A stretch of 64,000 nt of DNA, taken from Pseudomonadota bacterium. GTDB taxonomy: Bacteria > Pseudomonadota > Alphaproteobacteria > Rhodobacterales > Rhodobacteraceae. The DNA is taken from the NCBI GenBank assembly GCA_963205235.1, contig CAUJIP010000053.1, positions 1 through 64,000 on the forward strand. The letters run 5' to 3'. The translations under genes were made by a program, and so were the position numbers. This document shows, one piece after another, positions 44,754 to 55,960 of this stretch; position 1 is the stretch's first letter; each line of letters starts with the position of its first letter. The notes under the pieces are model-generated. The model was not told the origin of the DNA, searched no databases, and was given only the letters and a program-made list of their open reading frames with translations.

Positions 44754-46755
44754 CTTGAAGAAAATCAGCATCGACGGGATCGAGGTCGAGGTCGATGGTG
44801 CAATGACCATCATCCAGGCGGCCGAGGCGGCTGGGGTGGAAATCCCGCGCTTCTGCTATCATGAACGGCTGTCCATCGCGGGCAACTGCCGGATGTGTCT
44901 GGTCGAGGTTCAGGGCGGCCCGCCGAAGCCCGCGGCATCCTGCGCGATGCAGGTGCGCGACTTGCGCCCCGGCCCGAATGGCGAGGCTCCGGTCGTCAAG
45001 ACCAATTCGCCGATGGTCAAGAAGGCCCGCGAAGGCGTGATGGAGTTCCTGCTGATCAACCACCCGCTGGATTGCCCGATCTGCGATCAGGGTGGCGAAT
45101 GCGACCTGCAGGATCAGGCGATGGCCTATGGCGTCGATTTCAGCCGCTACCGCGAGCCGAAGCGCGCGTCGGAAGACCTGAACCTTGGGCCGCTGGTCGA
45201 GACCAAGATGACGCGCTGCATTTCCTGCACCCGCTGCGTCCGCTTCACGACGGAAGTCGCGGGCATCACCCAGATGGGCCAGACGGGCCGGGGCGAAGAC
45301 AGCGAGATCACCAGCTATCTGAACCTGACGCTGGACAGTAACCTGCAGGGCAACATCATCGATCTTTGCCCGGTCGGCGCGCTGACCTCGAAGCCCTATG
45401 CCTTTACCGCGCGGCCTTGGGAGCTGACCAAGACCGAATCCATCGACGTGATGGATGCGCTGGGGTCGAACATCCGCGTCGACACCAAGGGGCGCGAAGT
45501 GATGCGCATCCTGCCGCGCAACCATGACGGCGTGAACGAGGAATGGATTTCGGACAAGACCCGCTTTGTCTGGGACGGTCTGCGCCGGCAGCGGCTGGAT
45601 ACGCCTTACGTCCGCGAAAACGGCAAGCTGCGGAAGGCTTCGTGGGGCGAGGCGCTGTCGAAGGCCGCCGCTGCCATGAAGGGCAAGAAGGTTGCCGGTC
45701 TGGTCGGCGATCTGGCCCCGGTCGAGGCGGCCTATTCGCTGAAGCTGCTGGTCGAATCGCAAGGCGGCAAGGTCGAGTGCCGCACGGACAACGCCAAGCT
45801 GCCGATCGGCAACCGTTCGGCCTATGTCGGCACGGCAAGCATCGAGGACATCGATACGGCGAAGGTGATCCTGTTGATCGGGACCAATCCGCGGGTCGAG
45901 GCTCCGGTCCTGAACGCCCGGCTGCGCAAGGCCTGGACCAATGGCGCGATGATCGGCCTGTTCGGCGAGAAGGTCGATCTGACCTATGATTACAAGCACA
46001 TGGGCACTGACCGGGCCGCACTGGTGGAACTGGTGGGCCGCGTGACCGAGAAGCCGAACACGCTGGTCATCATCGGCCAGGGCGCGATCAACGAGGCGGA
46101 TGGCGAGGCCGTCCTGTCGCAGGCGATGGCCTATGTGCAAGGCTCGGGCGCGAAGTTCATGGTCTTGCACACGGCGGCGTCGCGTGTGGGTGCGATGGAC
46201 GTGGGGGCTGTGACCGAAGGCGGTCTGGCAGCGGCAACCGAAGGGGCCGAGGTGATCTTCAACCTTGGCGCCGATGAAGTTGAAATCGCGGCGGGGCCGT
46301 TTGTGATTTATCAGGGCAGCCACGGCGACCGGGGGGCAAACCGGGCGGATGTGATTCTGCCGGGTGCGGCTTATACCGAAGAAAACGGGCTCTTCGTGAA
46401 CATCGAAGGCCGTCCGCAACTGGCGTTCCGCGCCGGGTTCGCGCCGGGTGAGGCCAAGGAAAACTGGGCCATCCTGCGGGCACTTTCGGCGGAACTCGGG
46501 GTGCAATTGCCATGGGATTCGCTGGCGGGTCTGCGCTCGGCCCTGATCGCGTCGCATCCGCATCTGGGGCGCATCGACGAGGTTCCGACGAATGACTGGC
46601 AACCGCTGGCAGTGAAAGCCCCGGCCAAGGCGACGTTCCGCAATTCGGTCAAGGATTTCTATCTGACCAACCCGATTGCGCGGGCATCTTCCGTCATGGC
46701 CGAGCTTTCGGCGATGGCCAAGGCGCGTTCGGCGCAGGCGATGGCGGCGGAGTGA
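44746..46755 (+). CDS. nuoG: NADH-quinone oxidoreductase subunit G
   Basis: The 75 kDa-type subunit, 669 residues, carries clusters N1b, N4 and N5. Ligand sets are [15 protein letters not shown] (2Fe-2S), [17 protein letters not shown] (His-Cys3, N5) and [10 protein letters not shown] with a later DLCPVGAL (N4). The rest is the degenerate molybdopterin-oxidoreductase-like domain. Length fits the mitochondrial/alphaproteobacterial form without an N7 cluster. Confidence 0.97.
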   Translation: MSNLKKISIDGIEVEVDGAMTIIQAAEAAGVEIPRFCYHERLSIAGNCRMCLVEVQGGPPKPAASCAMQVRDLRPGPNGEAPVVKTNSPMVKKAREGVMEFLLINHPLDCPICDQGGECDLQDQAMAYGVDFSRYREPKRASEDLNLGPLVETKMTRCISCTRCVRFTTEVAGITQMGQTGRGEDSEITSYLNLTLDSNLQGNIIDLCPVGALTSKPYAFTARPWELTKTESIDVMDALGSNIRVDTKGREVMRILPRNHDGVNEEWISDKTRFVWDGLRRQRLDTPYVRENGKLRKASWGEALSKAAAAMKGKKVAGLVGDLAPVEAAYSLKLLVESQGGKVECRTDNAKLPIGNRSAYVGTASIEDIDTAKVILLIGTNPRVEAPVLNARLRKAWTNGAMIGLFGEKVDLTYDYKHMGTDRAALVELVGRVTEKPNTLVIIGQGAINEADGEAVLSQAMAYVQGSGAKFMVLHTAASRVGAMDVGAVTEGGLAAATEGAEVIFNLGADEVEIAAGPFVIYQGSHGDRGANRADVILPGAAYTEENGLFVNIEGRPQLAFRAGFAPGEAKENWAILRALSAELGVQLPWDSLAGLRSALIASHPHLGRIDEVPTNDWQPLAVKAPAKATFRNSVKDFYLTNPIARASSVMAELSAMAKARSAQAMAAE

Positions 46756-46762
46756 CCCCGTG

Positions 46763-47167
46763 ATGCATCCCCGCACCTTGCTGGCAACGCTTGGCACCGC
46801 TTCGGCGGCGCTTGGTGCTTGCACCCCGGCGGTAGAGGTGACAGAGGATCGCGGGCGCGAAGCGGTGTATGAGGGGGTCCAGGTGATCCTGCTTGATGAA
46901 GGCCTTGTCAGCTTTTCGGTTGCCATGCGTGGCGCGAAGGATGAGGCCGATGTCGAGGCTTTTGGCCGCTGTGCAGCAGCGCAATATGCGCTGGACAAGG
47001 GGTTTGGGTTCGCGCGGCAAGTGCGGACCATCGTGACGAAGGACGGGCAGGAATGGTACGGGGATGCAGTCTATCTGGTCTCTTCCGCCCTGCCGGAGGG
47101 ACTTCGCACCGTTGACGCCGAAGTGGCGGTGACGGAATGCGAAGAGCTTGGAATACCGACGACGTAA
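46763..47167 (+). CDS. Predicted lipoprotein between nuoG and nuoH
   Basis: A 134-residue protein with a lipoprotein signal (LGAC, cysteine about residue 19). The mature part (VILLDEGLVSFSVAMRGAKD, YALDKGFGFARQVRT) looks like one compact domain of unknown fold. The start at 46763 follows the nuoG stop by 7 bases. Not recognised. Confidence 0.68.
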   Translation: MHPRTLLATLGTASAALGACTPAVEVTEDRGREAVYEGVQVILLDEGLVSFSVAMRGAKDEADVEAFGRCAAAQYALDKGFGFARQVRTIVTKDGQEWYGDAVYLVSSALPEGLRTVDAEVAVTECEELGIPTT

Positions 47168-47196
47168 GGCTGGCGGTTTGAGGATGAGGGACTGAC

Positions 47197-48234
47197 ATGG
47201 ACGGGTTCTTTTCCACGGGGTTCGGATTGGCTGTGCTGATTGCGGCACAAAGCCTTCTGGTCGTGGGTTTCGTGATGATCAGCTTGCTTTTCCTTGTGTA
47301 TGGCGACCGGAAGATCTGGGCCGCCGTGCAGATGCGGCGCGGCCCGAACGTGGTGGGGCCGTTTGGCCTGCTGCAATCGGTGGCCGACGCGCTGAAATAT
47401 GTCGTCAAGGAAATCGTCATCCCGGCTGGCGTTGACCGCCCGGTGTTCTTCCTTGCCCCCATGCTGTCCTTTGTGCTGGCGATCCTGGCCTGGGCAGTGA
47501 TCCCCTTCGATGACGGCTGGGTGCTGGCCAACATCAACGTGGCGATCCTGTTCGTCTTTGCCGTGTCGTCGCTTGAGGTCTATGGCGTGATCATGGGCGG
47601 CTGGGCCTCGAACTCGAAATACGCGTTCCTTGGCTCGCTGCGGTCGGCGGCACAGATGATTTCCTATGAGGTTTCGCTGGGTCTGATCATCATCGGGGTG
47701 ATCATCTCGACGGGCGGCATGAGCTTCTCCTCCATCGTTCAGGCGCAAGAAGGCGACTGGGGCCTCTTCAACTGGTACTGGCTGCCGCATTTCCCGATGG
47801 TGTTCCTGTTCTTCATCAGCGCCTTGGCCGAAACAAACCGCCCGCCCTTCGACCTGCCGGAAGCTGAATCCGAACTCGTCGCCGGGTTCATGGTGGAGTA
47901 TTCCTCGACCCCCTACCTTCTTTTCATGGCCGGCGAATACATCGCCATCTTCCTGATGTGCGCGCTGACCAGCTTGCTGTTCTTCGGCGGCTGGCTGTCG
48001 CCGATTCCCGGACTGGCCGACGGCTGGTGGTGGATGGTCGCCAAGATGTGGTTCTTCTTCTTCATGTTCGCCATGGTGAAGGCGATCGTCCCCCGCTACC
48101 GCTATGACCAGCTGATGCGGATCGGCTGGAAGGTCTTCCTGCCCCTGTCGCTGGGCTGGGTGGTCGTGGTGGCGTTCCTTGCGAAATTCGAAGTGCTGGG
48201 CGGCTTCTGGGCCCGCTGGGCCGTGGGGGGCTGA
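47197..48234 (+). CDS. nuoH: NADH-quinone oxidoreductase subunit H
   Basis: A 345-residue membrane subunit with about eight helices that joins the peripheral and membrane arms and forms the quinone entry channel. Signatures are [14 protein letters not shown] near residue 47 and [20 protein letters not shown] near 210, the acidic loop important for coupling. Length is normal. It is followed by an unusual AT-richer ORF before nuoI. Confidence 0.97.
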   Translation: MDGFFSTGFGLAVLIAAQSLLVVGFVMISLLFLVYGDRKIWAAVQMRRGPNVVGPFGLLQSVADALKYVVKEIVIPAGVDRPVFFLAPMLSFVLAILAWAVIPFDDGWVLANINVAILFVFAVSSLEVYGVIMGGWASNSKYAFLGSLRSAAQMISYEVSLGLIIIGVIISTGGMSFSSIVQAQEGDWGLFNWYWLPHFPMVFLFFISALAETNRPPFDLPEAESELVAGFMVEYSSTPYLLFMAGEYIAIFLMCALTSLLFFGGWLSPIPGLADGWWWMVAKMWFFFFMFAMVKAIVPRYRYDQLMRIGWKVFLPLSLGWVVVVAFLAKFEVLGGFWARWAVGG

Positions 48235-48236
48235 GG

Positions 48237-48794
48237 GTGCGCGTTAGTCTTATCCTTGCGCTTACGGCGACGACGGCTACGCCCGTACTTGCAGAGACTC
48301 CTGATCAGGAGCGCTTGGCGGTTTGCTATGAAGCGCGGGATTGGAACTGCGCCTTTGATGGTCTGGCGACTTTGTTTGAGACGCCAGATTACGTCGAGGG
48401 CTGCCATGCCGACGACACGCCCGAAGGATGTGGCTATGAGGGTCTAATGATCTTTGTTTCCGGCATTGGTGCAGCAGAAAAGTCGAGCGCATCTGATCGC
48501 CGCGTGATCGCCGAACGCGCGCTTGCAGTGATGAATTCGATGAGCGACGGCGAGATCGAGGCGGAAGGTGAAATCCATTTTAGTGCCCTGCGCTACGACG
48601 CATGCAAAGCGGTAGATGATAAGGCTTGTATGGCGGAAAGCATCAGCCTGATGCGGATCGCAATTGCGAACGGCTACGGCGATGACGATTGGATCCGCGA
48701 AATTGATGGGATGCTGAGTGAAGAGGGCGTCCGATACCCGCTTGATCTTGCGCAAGTCATGAACGAGGTCGTCGGAATGGAGAAGCAGGAATGA
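48237..48794 (+). CDS. Secreted protein of unknown function between nuoH and nuoI
   Basis: A 185-residue protein starting with GTG, with a signal peptide ([17 protein letters not shown]). The mature part is acidic, helical and has six cysteines, with a repeat-like arrangement ([31 protein letters not shown]) that recalls Sel1/TPR-type helix pairs. The codon use is visibly less GC-rich than nuoH and nuoI, so it may be a later insertion. It starts 2 bases after nuoH and overlaps nuoI by 4 bases. Confidence 0.65.
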   Translation: MRVSLILALTATTATPVLAETPDQERLAVCYEARDWNCAFDGLATLFETPDYVEGCHADDTPEGCGYEGLMIFVSGIGAAEKSSASDRRVIAERALAVMNSMSDGEIEAEGEIHFSALRYDACKAVDDKACMAESISLMRIAIANGYGDDDWIREIDGMLSEEGVRYPLDLAQVMNEVVGMEKQE

Positions 48795-49285
48795 GCAACA
48801 TCGACTGGACCCGTGCCACCAAGTATTTCCTGCTGATGGATTTCATCAAAGGCTTCGGCCTTGGGATGAAATACTTCTTCCGCCCGAAATCGACGCTGAA
48901 CTACCCGCATGAAAAGGGGCCGCTGTCGCCCCGCTTCCGCGGTGAACATGCGCTGCGCCGGTATCCGAACGGCGAAGAACGCTGCATCGCCTGCAAGCTC
49001 TGCGAGGCGATCTGCCCGGCGCAAGCCATCACCATCGACGCCGAACCGCGTGACGACGGCTCCCGCCGCACCACGCGCTATGACATCGACATGACCAAGT
49101 GCATCTACTGCGGCTTCTGCCAGGAGGCCTGCCCCGTGGATGCCATCGTCGAAGGCCCGAACTTCGAATTCGCCACCGAGACGCGGGAAGAGCTGTTCTA
49201 CACCAAGGAGAAACTCCTTGAGAACGGCGCCCGTTGGGAGGCCGAGATTGCCCGCAACCTTGAACTTGACGCGCCGTACCGCTGA
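48791..49285 (+). CDS. nuoI: NADH-quinone oxidoreductase subunit I
   Basis: The 23 kDa-type subunit, 164 residues, with two [4Fe-4S] clusters N6a and N6b. The ligands are [16 protein letters not shown] and [16 protein letters not shown], each CxxCxxCxxxCP. The N-terminal amphipathic helix ([14 protein letters not shown]) docks it on the membrane arm. It overlaps the previous ORF by 4 bases and a CMD-family gene follows. Confidence 0.97.
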   Translation: MSNIDWTRATKYFLLMDFIKGFGLGMKYFFRPKSTLNYPHEKGPLSPRFRGEHALRRYPNGEERCIACKLCEAICPAQAITIDAEPRDDGSRRTTRYDIDMTKCIYCGFCQEACPVDAIVEGPNFEFATETREELFYTKEKLLENGARWEAEIARNLELDAPYR

Positions 49286-49289
49286 TCCC

Positions 49290-49703
49290 ATGACCGAAGA
49301 CTTCACCAAGATGTTCGCCGCGATGATGGAGCAGGGCCAGAAGATGGCCGCTGCCTTCGCTCCGGCCATGGAGAACGTCGATGTGAAGGCGTTCGAAAAG
49401 CTGTTCCCGGCGATGCCGAAAGAGCTTTTGGAAATGTGGTTCGGAAAGACTTTCAATCCCGAAGGTCTGGACGCCCGCACCCGGTTTCTGGTGACCATCG
49501 CGGCGCAGACCGTGCTGGGGCCGCTGGGCGAGCCGCAGTTGCGGATGACGATCAAGAATGCTTTGGCCGCTGGGGCCACCAAACGCGAGGTCGCGGAAGT
49601 GATCTGGCAGATGTCGATGTTCGGCGGCGTTCCCGCCATGCAGAAGGCGCTTGAAATCGCGCAAGCCGTCTTCACTGAGATGCCAGAGGAGAAAGACGCA
49701 TGA
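49290..49703 (+). CDS. Carboxymuconolactone decarboxylase-family protein inside nuo
   Basis: A 137-residue helical protein of the CMD family. [38 protein letters not shown] and [14 protein letters not shown] follow the family pattern. No cysteine is present, so it lacks the CxxC pair of the AhpD-type peroxidase subgroup. It begins with a Met/Lys-rich helix ([18 protein letters not shown]). The ATG at 49290 is 4 bases after nuoI, and the end overlaps nuoJ by 4 bases. Its role at complex I is unknown. Confidence 0.82.
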   Translation: MTEDFTKMFAAMMEQGQKMAAAFAPAMENVDVKAFEKLFPAMPKELLEMWFGKTFNPEGLDARTRFLVTIAAQTVLGPLGEPQLRMTIKNALAAGATKREVAEVIWQMSMFGGVPAMQKALEIAQAVFTEMPEEKDA

Positions 49704-50308
49704 CCGTCTTCGCATTCGCCTTCTACATGTTCGCCGTGATCACGGTGCTGTCGGGCCTGATGGTCACGCTAAGCCGCAACCCGGTGCATTCGGTGCTGTG
49801 GCTGATCCTGGCATTCCTTTCCACCTCGGGCCTGTTCGTGCTGCTGGGCGCCGAGTTCGTGGCGATGCTTCTCGTCATCGTTTACGTCGGCGCGGTGGCG
49901 GTGCTGTTCCTGTTCGTGGTGATGATGCTGGACATCGACTTTGCAAGCCTGAAGGGCGAAATGGCGCGGGCCATGCCGTTGGGCCTGCTGATCGGCGTCG
50001 TCCTGTTGATGCAGATCGCCATCGGTGTCGGCGTCTGGACCGTGGCGGATGGGGCCGATGGCCTGCGTCAGGCCGTGGCCCCGGCGGAAATCGAGAACAC
50101 CCGCGCCTTGGGCAAGCTGCTCTATGACCGCTATTTCCTGCTGTTCCAGCTTGCCGGCCTGATCCTGCTGGTCGCCATGATCGGGGCGATCCTGCTGACG
50201 CTGCGGCACCGCAAGGACGTCAAACGGCAGAACGTGCTGCACCAGATGTGGCGTGACCCCGCGAAGGCGATGGAGTTGAAGGACGTCAAGCCGGGGCAGG
50301 GGTTGTAG
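49700..50308 (+). CDS. nuoJ: NADH-quinone oxidoreductase subunit J
   Basis: A 202-residue membrane subunit with five helices. [20 protein letters not shown] contains the pi-bulge helix 3 region that moves during turnover. It overlaps the CMD gene (ATGA). Its TAG lies inside the left arm of a 22-bp inverted repeat, an odd arrangement for an operon interior. Confidence 0.96.
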   Translation: MTVFAFAFYMFAVITVLSGLMVTLSRNPVHSVLWLILAFLSTSGLFVLLGAEFVAMLLVIVYVGAVAVLFLFVVMMLDIDFASLKGEMARAMPLGLLIGVVLLMQIAIGVGVWTVADGADGLRQAVAPAEIENTRALGKLLYDRYFLLFQLAGLILLVAMIGAILLTLRHRKDVKRQNVLHQMWRDPAKAMELKDVKPGQGL

Positions 50309-50362
50309 GGTGGGCAATCTGCCCACGTTCTGAGACGATGGTGGGCAGATTGCCCACCCTAC
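50305..50362. repeat. 22-bp perfect inverted repeat between nuoJ and nuoK (REP-like)
   Basis: Arms 50305-50326 and 50341-50362 are exact reverse complements with a 14-base spacer. Each arm is itself almost palindromic (TGGGCA/TGCCCA). The GTAGGGTGGGCA start resembles repetitive extragenic palindromes known from many bacteria. In RNA it would make a very stable hairpin between nuoJ and nuoK. Confidence 0.85.
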
Positions 50363-50397
50363 GAAAACAGGCCAACGCGCCCAAGAGGGACCAGACG

Positions 50398-50703
50398 ATG
50401 ATCGGACTTGAACATTACCTGACGGTGGCTGCGGCCCTCTTCGTCATCGGGATCTTCGGGATCTTCCTGAACCGGAAGAACGTGATCGTCATTCTGATGT
50501 CGATCGAACTGATGCTTCTGGCGGTGAACATCAATCTTGTCGCCTTCTCGTCCTTCTCGGGGGACCTTGTGGGGCAGGTCTTCACCATGTTCGTTCTGAC
50601 CGTCGCCGCCGCCGAGGCTGCCATCGGCCTTGCCATCCTCGTCGTCTTCTTCCGCAACCGCGGGACGATCGAGGTGGAAGACGTCAACGTGATGAAGGGC
50701 TGA
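50398..50703 (+). CDS. nuoK: NADH-quinone oxidoreductase subunit K
   Basis: A 101-residue, three-helix Mrp-type antiporter-like subunit. The membrane glutamates needed for proton transfer are in [13 protein letters not shown] and [12 protein letters not shown]. The start at 50398 (MIGLEHYL) matches family N-termini. It follows the inverted repeat and precedes nuoL by 4 bases. Confidence 0.97.
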   Translation: MIGLEHYLTVAAALFVIGIFGIFLNRKNVIVILMSIELMLLAVNINLVAFSSFSGDLVGQVFTMFVLTVAAAEAAIGLAILVVFFRNRGTIEVEDVNVMKG

Positions 50704-50707
50704 GGCG

Positions 50708-52963
50708 ATGGAAACCGCACTGGTAATCAGCAGTTTTTCGACAAGCCCTGTCATTGTCCTTTTTGCACCCCTGATCGGGGCCCTGATCTGCGGCTTCGGC
50801 TGGCGCTTTATCGGCGAGAAGGCCGGTCAGGTCATCACCACGGCGATGATCTTCCTGGCGGCGGCGCTGTCGTGGCAAATCTTCCTGACCTTTGACGGCG
50901 AGACGCAAGCCATCCCGCTTCTGGACTGGATCGCGTCGGGGACCCTCCATTCGGAATGGGCGATCCGGCTGGACCGGATGACGGCGATCATGCTGGTGGT
51001 GGTGAACACCGTGTCGGCCTTGGTTCACCTTTATTCCTTCGGCTACATGGCGCATGACGACAACTGGCATGAGGGCGAGGCTTACAAGGCCCGCTTCTTC
51101 GCCTACCTGTCGTTCTTTACCTTCGCCATGCTGATGCTGGTGACCTCGGACAACCTGGTGCAGATGTTCTTTGGCTGGGAAGGTGTGGGCGTCGCGTCCT
51201 ACCTTCTGATCGGGTTCTACTATCGCAAGCCTTCGGCCAATGCGGCGGCGATCAAGGCGTTTGTCGTCAACCGCGTCGGCGACTTTGGTTTCGCGCTGGG
51301 GATTTTCGGGCTTTACTACCTGACCGACAGCATCAAGTTCGATGATGTGTTCGCTGCCGCCCCGGCGCTGGCGGAGACCAGCCTGCATTTCCTGTGGGCG
51401 GACTGGAACGCGGCGAACCTGATCGGGGTGCTGCTGTTCATCGGGGCCATGGGGAAATCGGCGCAGCTGATCCTGCACACCTGGTTGCCGGACGCGATGG
51501 AAGGCCCGACCCCGGTGTCGGCGCTGATCCACGCCGCGACCATGGTCACCGCCGGGGTGTTCCTGGTTTGCCGGATGTCGCCCCTTTATGAATACGCGCC
51601 GGATGCGGCGTCGATGATCGTGGTGATCGGGGCGTTGTCGGCTTTTGTCGCGGCGACCATCGGTCTGGTGCAGAACGACATCAAGCGCGTCATCGCCTAT
51701 TCCACGATGTCGCAGCTTGGCTACATGTTCGTGGCCGCGGGCGTTGGCGTCTATTCGGTGGCGATGTTCCACCTGTTCACCCACGCCTTCTTCAAGGCGA
51801 TGCTGTTTCTTGGCGCGGGCTCGGTCATCCATGCGACGCACCATGAACAGGACATGCGCAACTATGGCGGCTTGCGGAAGAAGATCCCGCTGACCTTCTG
51901 GGCAATGATGATCGGCACGCTGGCCATCACCGGCGTCGGCATCCCGCTCACCCATTACGGCTTTGCCGGGTTCCTGTCGAAAGACGCGGTGATCGAGAGC
52001 GCTTGGGTCGGGTCAAGCTTTGCCTTCTGGCTGTTGGTCGCGGCGGCCTGCATGACCAGCTTCTACAGCTGGCGGCTGATGTTCCTGACCTTTTTCGGCA
52101 CCAACCGCGCGCATGGGCATGATGACCATGGGCACGATCATGGGCATGGCCACGATGCGCATGGCCACGACGACCACGGGCACCACGAACCCCATGAAAG
52201 CCCCGCCGTCATGCTGATCCCGCTTGGGGTACTGGCGCTTGGCGCGGCTTTCTCGGGCATGATCTGGTACAACAGCTTCTTCGGCGATGATGCCAAGATG
52301 CGCGATTGGTTCGGGATGGAGCCTGCGGCAGAACATGCCGAGGCCGCGACCGAGGAAGCCGCAACGACCGAAGCAGTTACGACCGAAGCAACCGCCACCG
52401 AGGAAGCAAACACCGAGGCCGCACCGACTGAGGAAGCCACGACCGAAGTCGCGACGACCGAGGCGGCAACGACCGAGGGTGATCATACCGCCTTGGTCGC
52501 CGGGGCTGCGCCGCAGGGTGCGATCTTCATGGGGCCGGAAAACCACCGGATCCACGAGGCACATGACGCGCCGAAATGGGTCAAGGTCTCGCCCTTCATC
52601 GCAATGCTGATCGGTTTCGCGCTGGCATGGCTGTTCTACATCAAGAACCCCAGCCTGCCGGGCCGTCTGGCCGCGCAGCAGCGTCCGCTGTACCTGTTCC
52701 TTCTGAACAAGTGGTACTTCGACGAACTTTACGACGTGATCTTCGTCCGCCCGGCCAAATGGCTTGGCAACTTCCTGTGGAAGAAGGGCGATGGCAAGGT
52801 CATCGACGGGACGTTGAACGGGGTGGCGATGGGGATCATCCCGTTCTTCACCCGCCTCGCTGGCCGCGCGCAGTCGGGCTATCTGTTTCATTATGCCTTC
52901 GCGATGGTGCTGGGGATTGTTGCCCTGGTCACCTGGATGACGGTCTTCGGCGGCGCGAAGTAA
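50708..52963 (+). CDS. nuoL: NADH-quinone oxidoreductase subunit L with His-rich and Thr/Glu/Ala-rich insert
   Basis: The largest proton-pumping subunit, 751 residues, longer than usual (about 600-700). The core has [16 protein letters not shown], the [20 protein letters not shown] proton-channel segment and the long lateral helix at the C-terminus. Between helices there is an extra segment: a histidine-rich run at about residues 467-497 ([20 protein letters not shown]) and a repetitive TTEA-type stretch at about 540-595. Such insertions sit in loops outside the pump core. The His run may bind metal; this is inference. Confidence 0.95.
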   Translation: METALVISSFSTSPVIVLFAPLIGALICGFGWRFIGEKAGQVITTAMIFLAAALSWQIFLTFDGETQAIPLLDWIASGTLHSEWAIRLDRMTAIMLVVVNTVSALVHLYSFGYMAHDDNWHEGEAYKARFFAYLSFFTFAMLMLVTSDNLVQMFFGWEGVGVASYLLIGFYYRKPSANAAAIKAFVVNRVGDFGFALGIFGLYYLTDSIKFDDVFAAAPALAETSLHFLWADWNAANLIGVLLFIGAMGKSAQLILHTWLPDAMEGPTPVSALIHAATMVTAGVFLVCRMSPLYEYAPDAASMIVVIGALSAFVAATIGLVQNDIKRVIAYSTMSQLGYMFVAAGVGVYSVAMFHLFTHAFFKAMLFLGAGSVIHATHHEQDMRNYGGLRKKIPLTFWAMMIGTLAITGVGIPLTHYGFAGFLSKDAVIESAWVGSSFAFWLLVAAACMTSFYSWRLMFLTFFGTNRAHGHDDHGHDHGHGHDAHGHDDHGHHEPHESPAVMLIPLGVLALGAAFSGMIWYNSFFGDDAKMRDWFGMEPAAEHAEAATEEAATTEAVTTEATATEEANTEAAPTEEATTEVATTEAATTEGDHTALVAGAAPQGAIFMGPENHRIHEAHDAPKWVKVSPFIAMLIGFALAWLFYIKNPSLPGRLAAQQRPLYLFLLNKWYFDELYDVIFVRPAKWLGNFLWKKGDGKVIDGTLNGVAMGIIPFFTRLAGRAQSGYLFHYAFAMVLGIVALVTWMTVFGGAK

Positions 52964-52976
52964 GGGGCGCGGCACC

Positions 52977-54512
52977 ATGGAAAACCAGCTTCTCTCGATC
53001 ATCACCTTCCTGCCGCTGGTTGCGGCGGCGATCCTGGCCCTGTTCATGCGTGGCGATGACGCTGCGGCACAGAACGGCGCGAAGTGGCTTGCGCTGTTCA
53101 CCACAAGCGCGACCTTCGTGATATCGCTTTTCATCCTGTTCCGGTTCGACCCGTCGAACACCGGATTCCAGTTCGTGGAAGAGCGGCCCTGGATCCTTGG
53201 CCTGTCCTACAAGATGGGCGTTGACGGGATTTCCGTCCTGTTCGTGATGTTGACGACGTTCCTGATGCCGCTGACCATCTGGTCCTGCTGGGGTGTGGAA
53301 AAGCGCGTCAAGGAATACATGATCGCGTTCCTTGTACTGGAAACGCTGATGCTTGGCGTGTTCTGCGCGCTGGATCTGGTGCTGTTCTACCTGTTCTTCG
53401 AGGCAGGCCTGATCCCGATGTTCCTGATCATCGGCATCTGGGGCGGCAAGGACCGCATCTACGCGGCCTTCAAGTTCTTCCTTTACACCTTCCTCGGCTC
53501 GGTCCTGATGCTGGTCGCGATGATCGCGATGTATCTGGACGCAGGGACGACGGATATCGTCAAGCTTCTGGCGCATGACTTCGGGCATGAGACGTTCAGC
53601 CTTCTGGGATTCCAGGTCGTCGGCGGGTTGCAGACCATGCTGTTCCTCGCGTTCTTCGCCTCGTTCGCCGTGAAGATGCCGATGTGGCCCGTTCACACCT
53701 GGTTGCCCGATGCCCACGTTCAGGCCCCGACCGCGGGCTCGGTCATCCTGGCGGCGGTGCTGTTGAAGATGGGCGGCTACGGCTTCCTGCGGTTCAGCCT
53801 GCCGATGTTCCCGGTCGGGTCCGATGTGATGGGGCCGATGGTCCTGTGGATGAGCGCGATTGCCATCGTCTATACCAGCCTTGTGGCGCTGGCGCAGTCG
53901 GACATGAAGAAGCTGATCGCCTATTCATCGGTCGCCCACATGGGCTATGTCACCATGGGGATCTTTGCGGTGAACCAGCAGGGCGTCGATGGTGCGATCT
54001 TCCAGATGATCAGCCACGGCTTCATCTCGGGTGCCTTGTTCCTTGCGGTCGGCGTGATCTATGACCGGATGCACACCCGCGAGATTGACGCTTATGGCGG
54101 CCTTGTGAACCGGATGCCTGCCTATGCGCTGATCTTCATGTTCTTTACGATGGCGAACGTGGGCCTTCCGGGCACCAGCGGATTTGTCGGCGAATTCCTG
54201 ACGCTGGTCGGGATCTTCCAAGTCAACACCTGGGTGGCCGCCGTGGCAACCAGTGGCGTGATCCTGTCGGCGTCCTATGCGCTGTGGCTGTATCGCCGCG
54301 TCGTGTTCGGCGCGCTGATCAAAGAGGCCTTGAAGACGATCACCGACATGACCGCCCGCGAAAAGGCGATCTTCTCCCCGCTGATCGTGATGACGCTGGT
54401 TCTAGGCATCTACCCCAGCCTTGTGACCGATATCATCGGGCCGTCTGTCACTGCCCTGATCACTGATTACCACGATGCCCTGCCGGTTTCGGCAGCGCTC
54501 GTCACGAACTAA
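52977..54512 (+). CDS. nuoM: NADH-quinone oxidoreductase subunit M
   Basis: A 511-residue antiporter-like membrane subunit with about 14 helices. It shows [40 protein letters not shown] and the lysine/glutamate proton path residues of the family. It starts 13 bases after nuoL and is followed by nuoN after 11 bases. Length is normal. Confidence 0.97.
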   Translation: MENQLLSIITFLPLVAAAILALFMRGDDAAAQNGAKWLALFTTSATFVISLFILFRFDPSNTGFQFVEERPWILGLSYKMGVDGISVLFVMLTTFLMPLTIWSCWGVEKRVKEYMIAFLVLETLMLGVFCALDLVLFYLFFEAGLIPMFLIIGIWGGKDRIYAAFKFFLYTFLGSVLMLVAMIAMYLDAGTTDIVKLLAHDFGHETFSLLGFQVVGGLQTMLFLAFFASFAVKMPMWPVHTWLPDAHVQAPTAGSVILAAVLLKMGGYGFLRFSLPMFPVGSDVMGPMVLWMSAIAIVYTSLVALAQSDMKKLIAYSSVAHMGYVTMGIFAVNQQGVDGAIFQMISHGFISGALFLAVGVIYDRMHTREIDAYGGLVNRMPAYALIFMFFTMANVGLPGTSGFVGEFLTLVGIFQVNTWVAAVATSGVILSASYALWLYRRVVFGALIKEALKTITDMTAREKAIFSPLIVMTLVLGIYPSLVTDIIGPSVTALITDYHDALPVSAALVTN

Positions 54513-54523
54513 GGACCGAGACC

Positions 54524-55960
54524 ATGACCTCTGCAGATTTTCAGACCGTTCTGCCCGAGATCCTGCTTTCGGGCTATGCGATGGCAGCGCTGCTTGCCGC
54601 CGTCTACACCACCAAGGACAAGCTTGCACCGACGCTCGTCTGGGCGACTGCCGGGCTTTTCGTGGCGATGGCGCTGTATATTGGCGTGGGCGGTGTTGGC
54701 GAGCGGACGGTGTTCGCGGGCCTTTTCACCGACGATCCCTTCGCGCGCTTTGCCAAGGTGACGATCCTGCTGTCGGCGGCGGCTGTTCTGGTGATGAGCC
54801 AGGATTACATGACCCGGCGCGACCTTCTGCGATTTGAATACCCGATCCTGGTGACGCTGGCCGTTGTCGGCATGATGGTCATGGTCTCGGCCGCTGACCT
54901 CATCACACTTTACATGGGGCTGGAGCTGCAGTCCCTGTCGCTTTACGTGGTCGCGGCGATGCGGCGGGACAGCGCGAAATCGTCCGAAGCCGGCTTGAAG
55001 TACTTTGTCCTTGGGGCGCTGTCGTCGGGTCTGCTGCTGTACGGCGCATCGTTGGTCTATGGCTATGCGGGCACCACGCAATTCGCAGGCATCCTGACCA
55101 CGGTGCAGGACGGCGTGCCGCTGGGGCTGCTGTTCGGTCTGGTGTTCATGCTGGCTGGCCTTGCGTTCAAGGTCAGCGCTGCCCCCTTCCACATGTGGAC
55201 GCCGGATGTTTACGAAGGCTCTCCGACCCCGGTGACGGCATTCTTTGCGACCGCCCCGAAAGTGGCCGCGATGGCACTGATCGCCCGCCTTGTGCAGGAC
55301 GCCTTTGGCGGCGTTCCGGGGCAGTGGGGCCAGGTTCTGGCTGGTCTGTCGGTCGCCTCGATGTACCTTGGCGCGGTGGCGGCAATCGGTCAGCGCGACA
55401 TCAAGCGGCTGATGGCCTATTCCTCGATCGCGCATATGGGCTTTGCGCTGATCGGTCTGGCTGTGGGCACGGCTTACGGTGTGCAGGCGACGCTGATCTA
55501 CATGGCGATCTATGTCACGATGAACGTCGGAACCTTCGCCTTCATCCTGTCGATGGAACGCGACGGTCGCCCGGTGTCCGACATCGCGGGCCTGAACCAG
55601 TTTGCCAAGAAAGAACCGTTGAAGGCGCTGGCGATGCTGGTGCTGCTGTTCAGCCTTGCCGGGGTGCCGCCGATGGTGGGCTTCTTCGGAAAGTTCTATG
55701 TCCTGAAGGCCGCTGTCGATGCGGGCATGGTCTGGCTGGCCGTTGCAGGTGCCATCGCAAGCGTGATCGGGGCCTTCTATTACCTGCGTCTGGTCTACTT
55801 CATGTACTTCGGGGCCGAGCAAGAGCCCGTCGACAGCCGCATGGGTCTGGTGCAGTCCCTGATGCTGGTTGGTGTGGCGGCGATCATGGTGCTTGGTGTG
55901 GTCAACCTCTTTGGGCTTGAGCCGATCGCGGCTTCGGCGGCAGAAGCGCTTGTCCGCTAA
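54524..55960 (+). CDS. nuoN: NADH-quinone oxidoreductase subunit N
   Basis: The last antiporter-like subunit, 478 residues. Signatures include [36 protein letters not shown] and [20 protein letters not shown]. It closes the nuo operon. The birA reading frame begins within its last codons, so transcription probably continues into birA-coaX-rnj, an order common in Alphaproteobacteria. Confidence 0.97.
   Translation: MTSADFQTVLPEILLSGYAMAALLAAVYTTKDKLAPTLVWATAGLFVAMALYIGVGGVGERTVFAGLFTDDPFARFAKVTILLSAAAVLVMSQDYMTRRDLLRFEYPILVTLAVVGMMVMVSAADLITLYMGLELQSLSLYVVAAMRRDSAKSSEAGLKYFVLGALSSGLLLYGASLVYGYAGTTQFAGILTTVQDGVPLGLLFGLVFMLAGLAFKVSAAPFHMWTPDVYEGSPTPVTAFFATAPKVAAMALIARLVQDAFGGVPGQWGQVLAGLSVASMYLGAVAAIGQRDIKRLMAYSSIAHMGFALIGLAVGTAYGVQATLIYMAIYVTMNVGTFAFILSMERDGRPVSDIAGLNQFAKKEPLKALAMLVLLFSLAGVPPMVGFFGKFYVLKAAVDAGMVWLAVAGAIASVIGAFYYLRLVYFMYFGAEQEPVDSRMGLVQSLMLVGVAAIMVLGVVNLFGLEPIAASAAEALVR

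Noticed and set aside
44602-47031. An 809-codon minus-strand open frame opposite nuoG
   Set aside because: It is the antisense shadow of nuoG in a high-GC genome; the nuoG iron-sulfur motifs prove the plus strand is coding.
49290-49703. AhpD-like peroxidase function for the CMD protein
   Set aside because: It has no cysteine at all, so the AhpD redox pair is missing.
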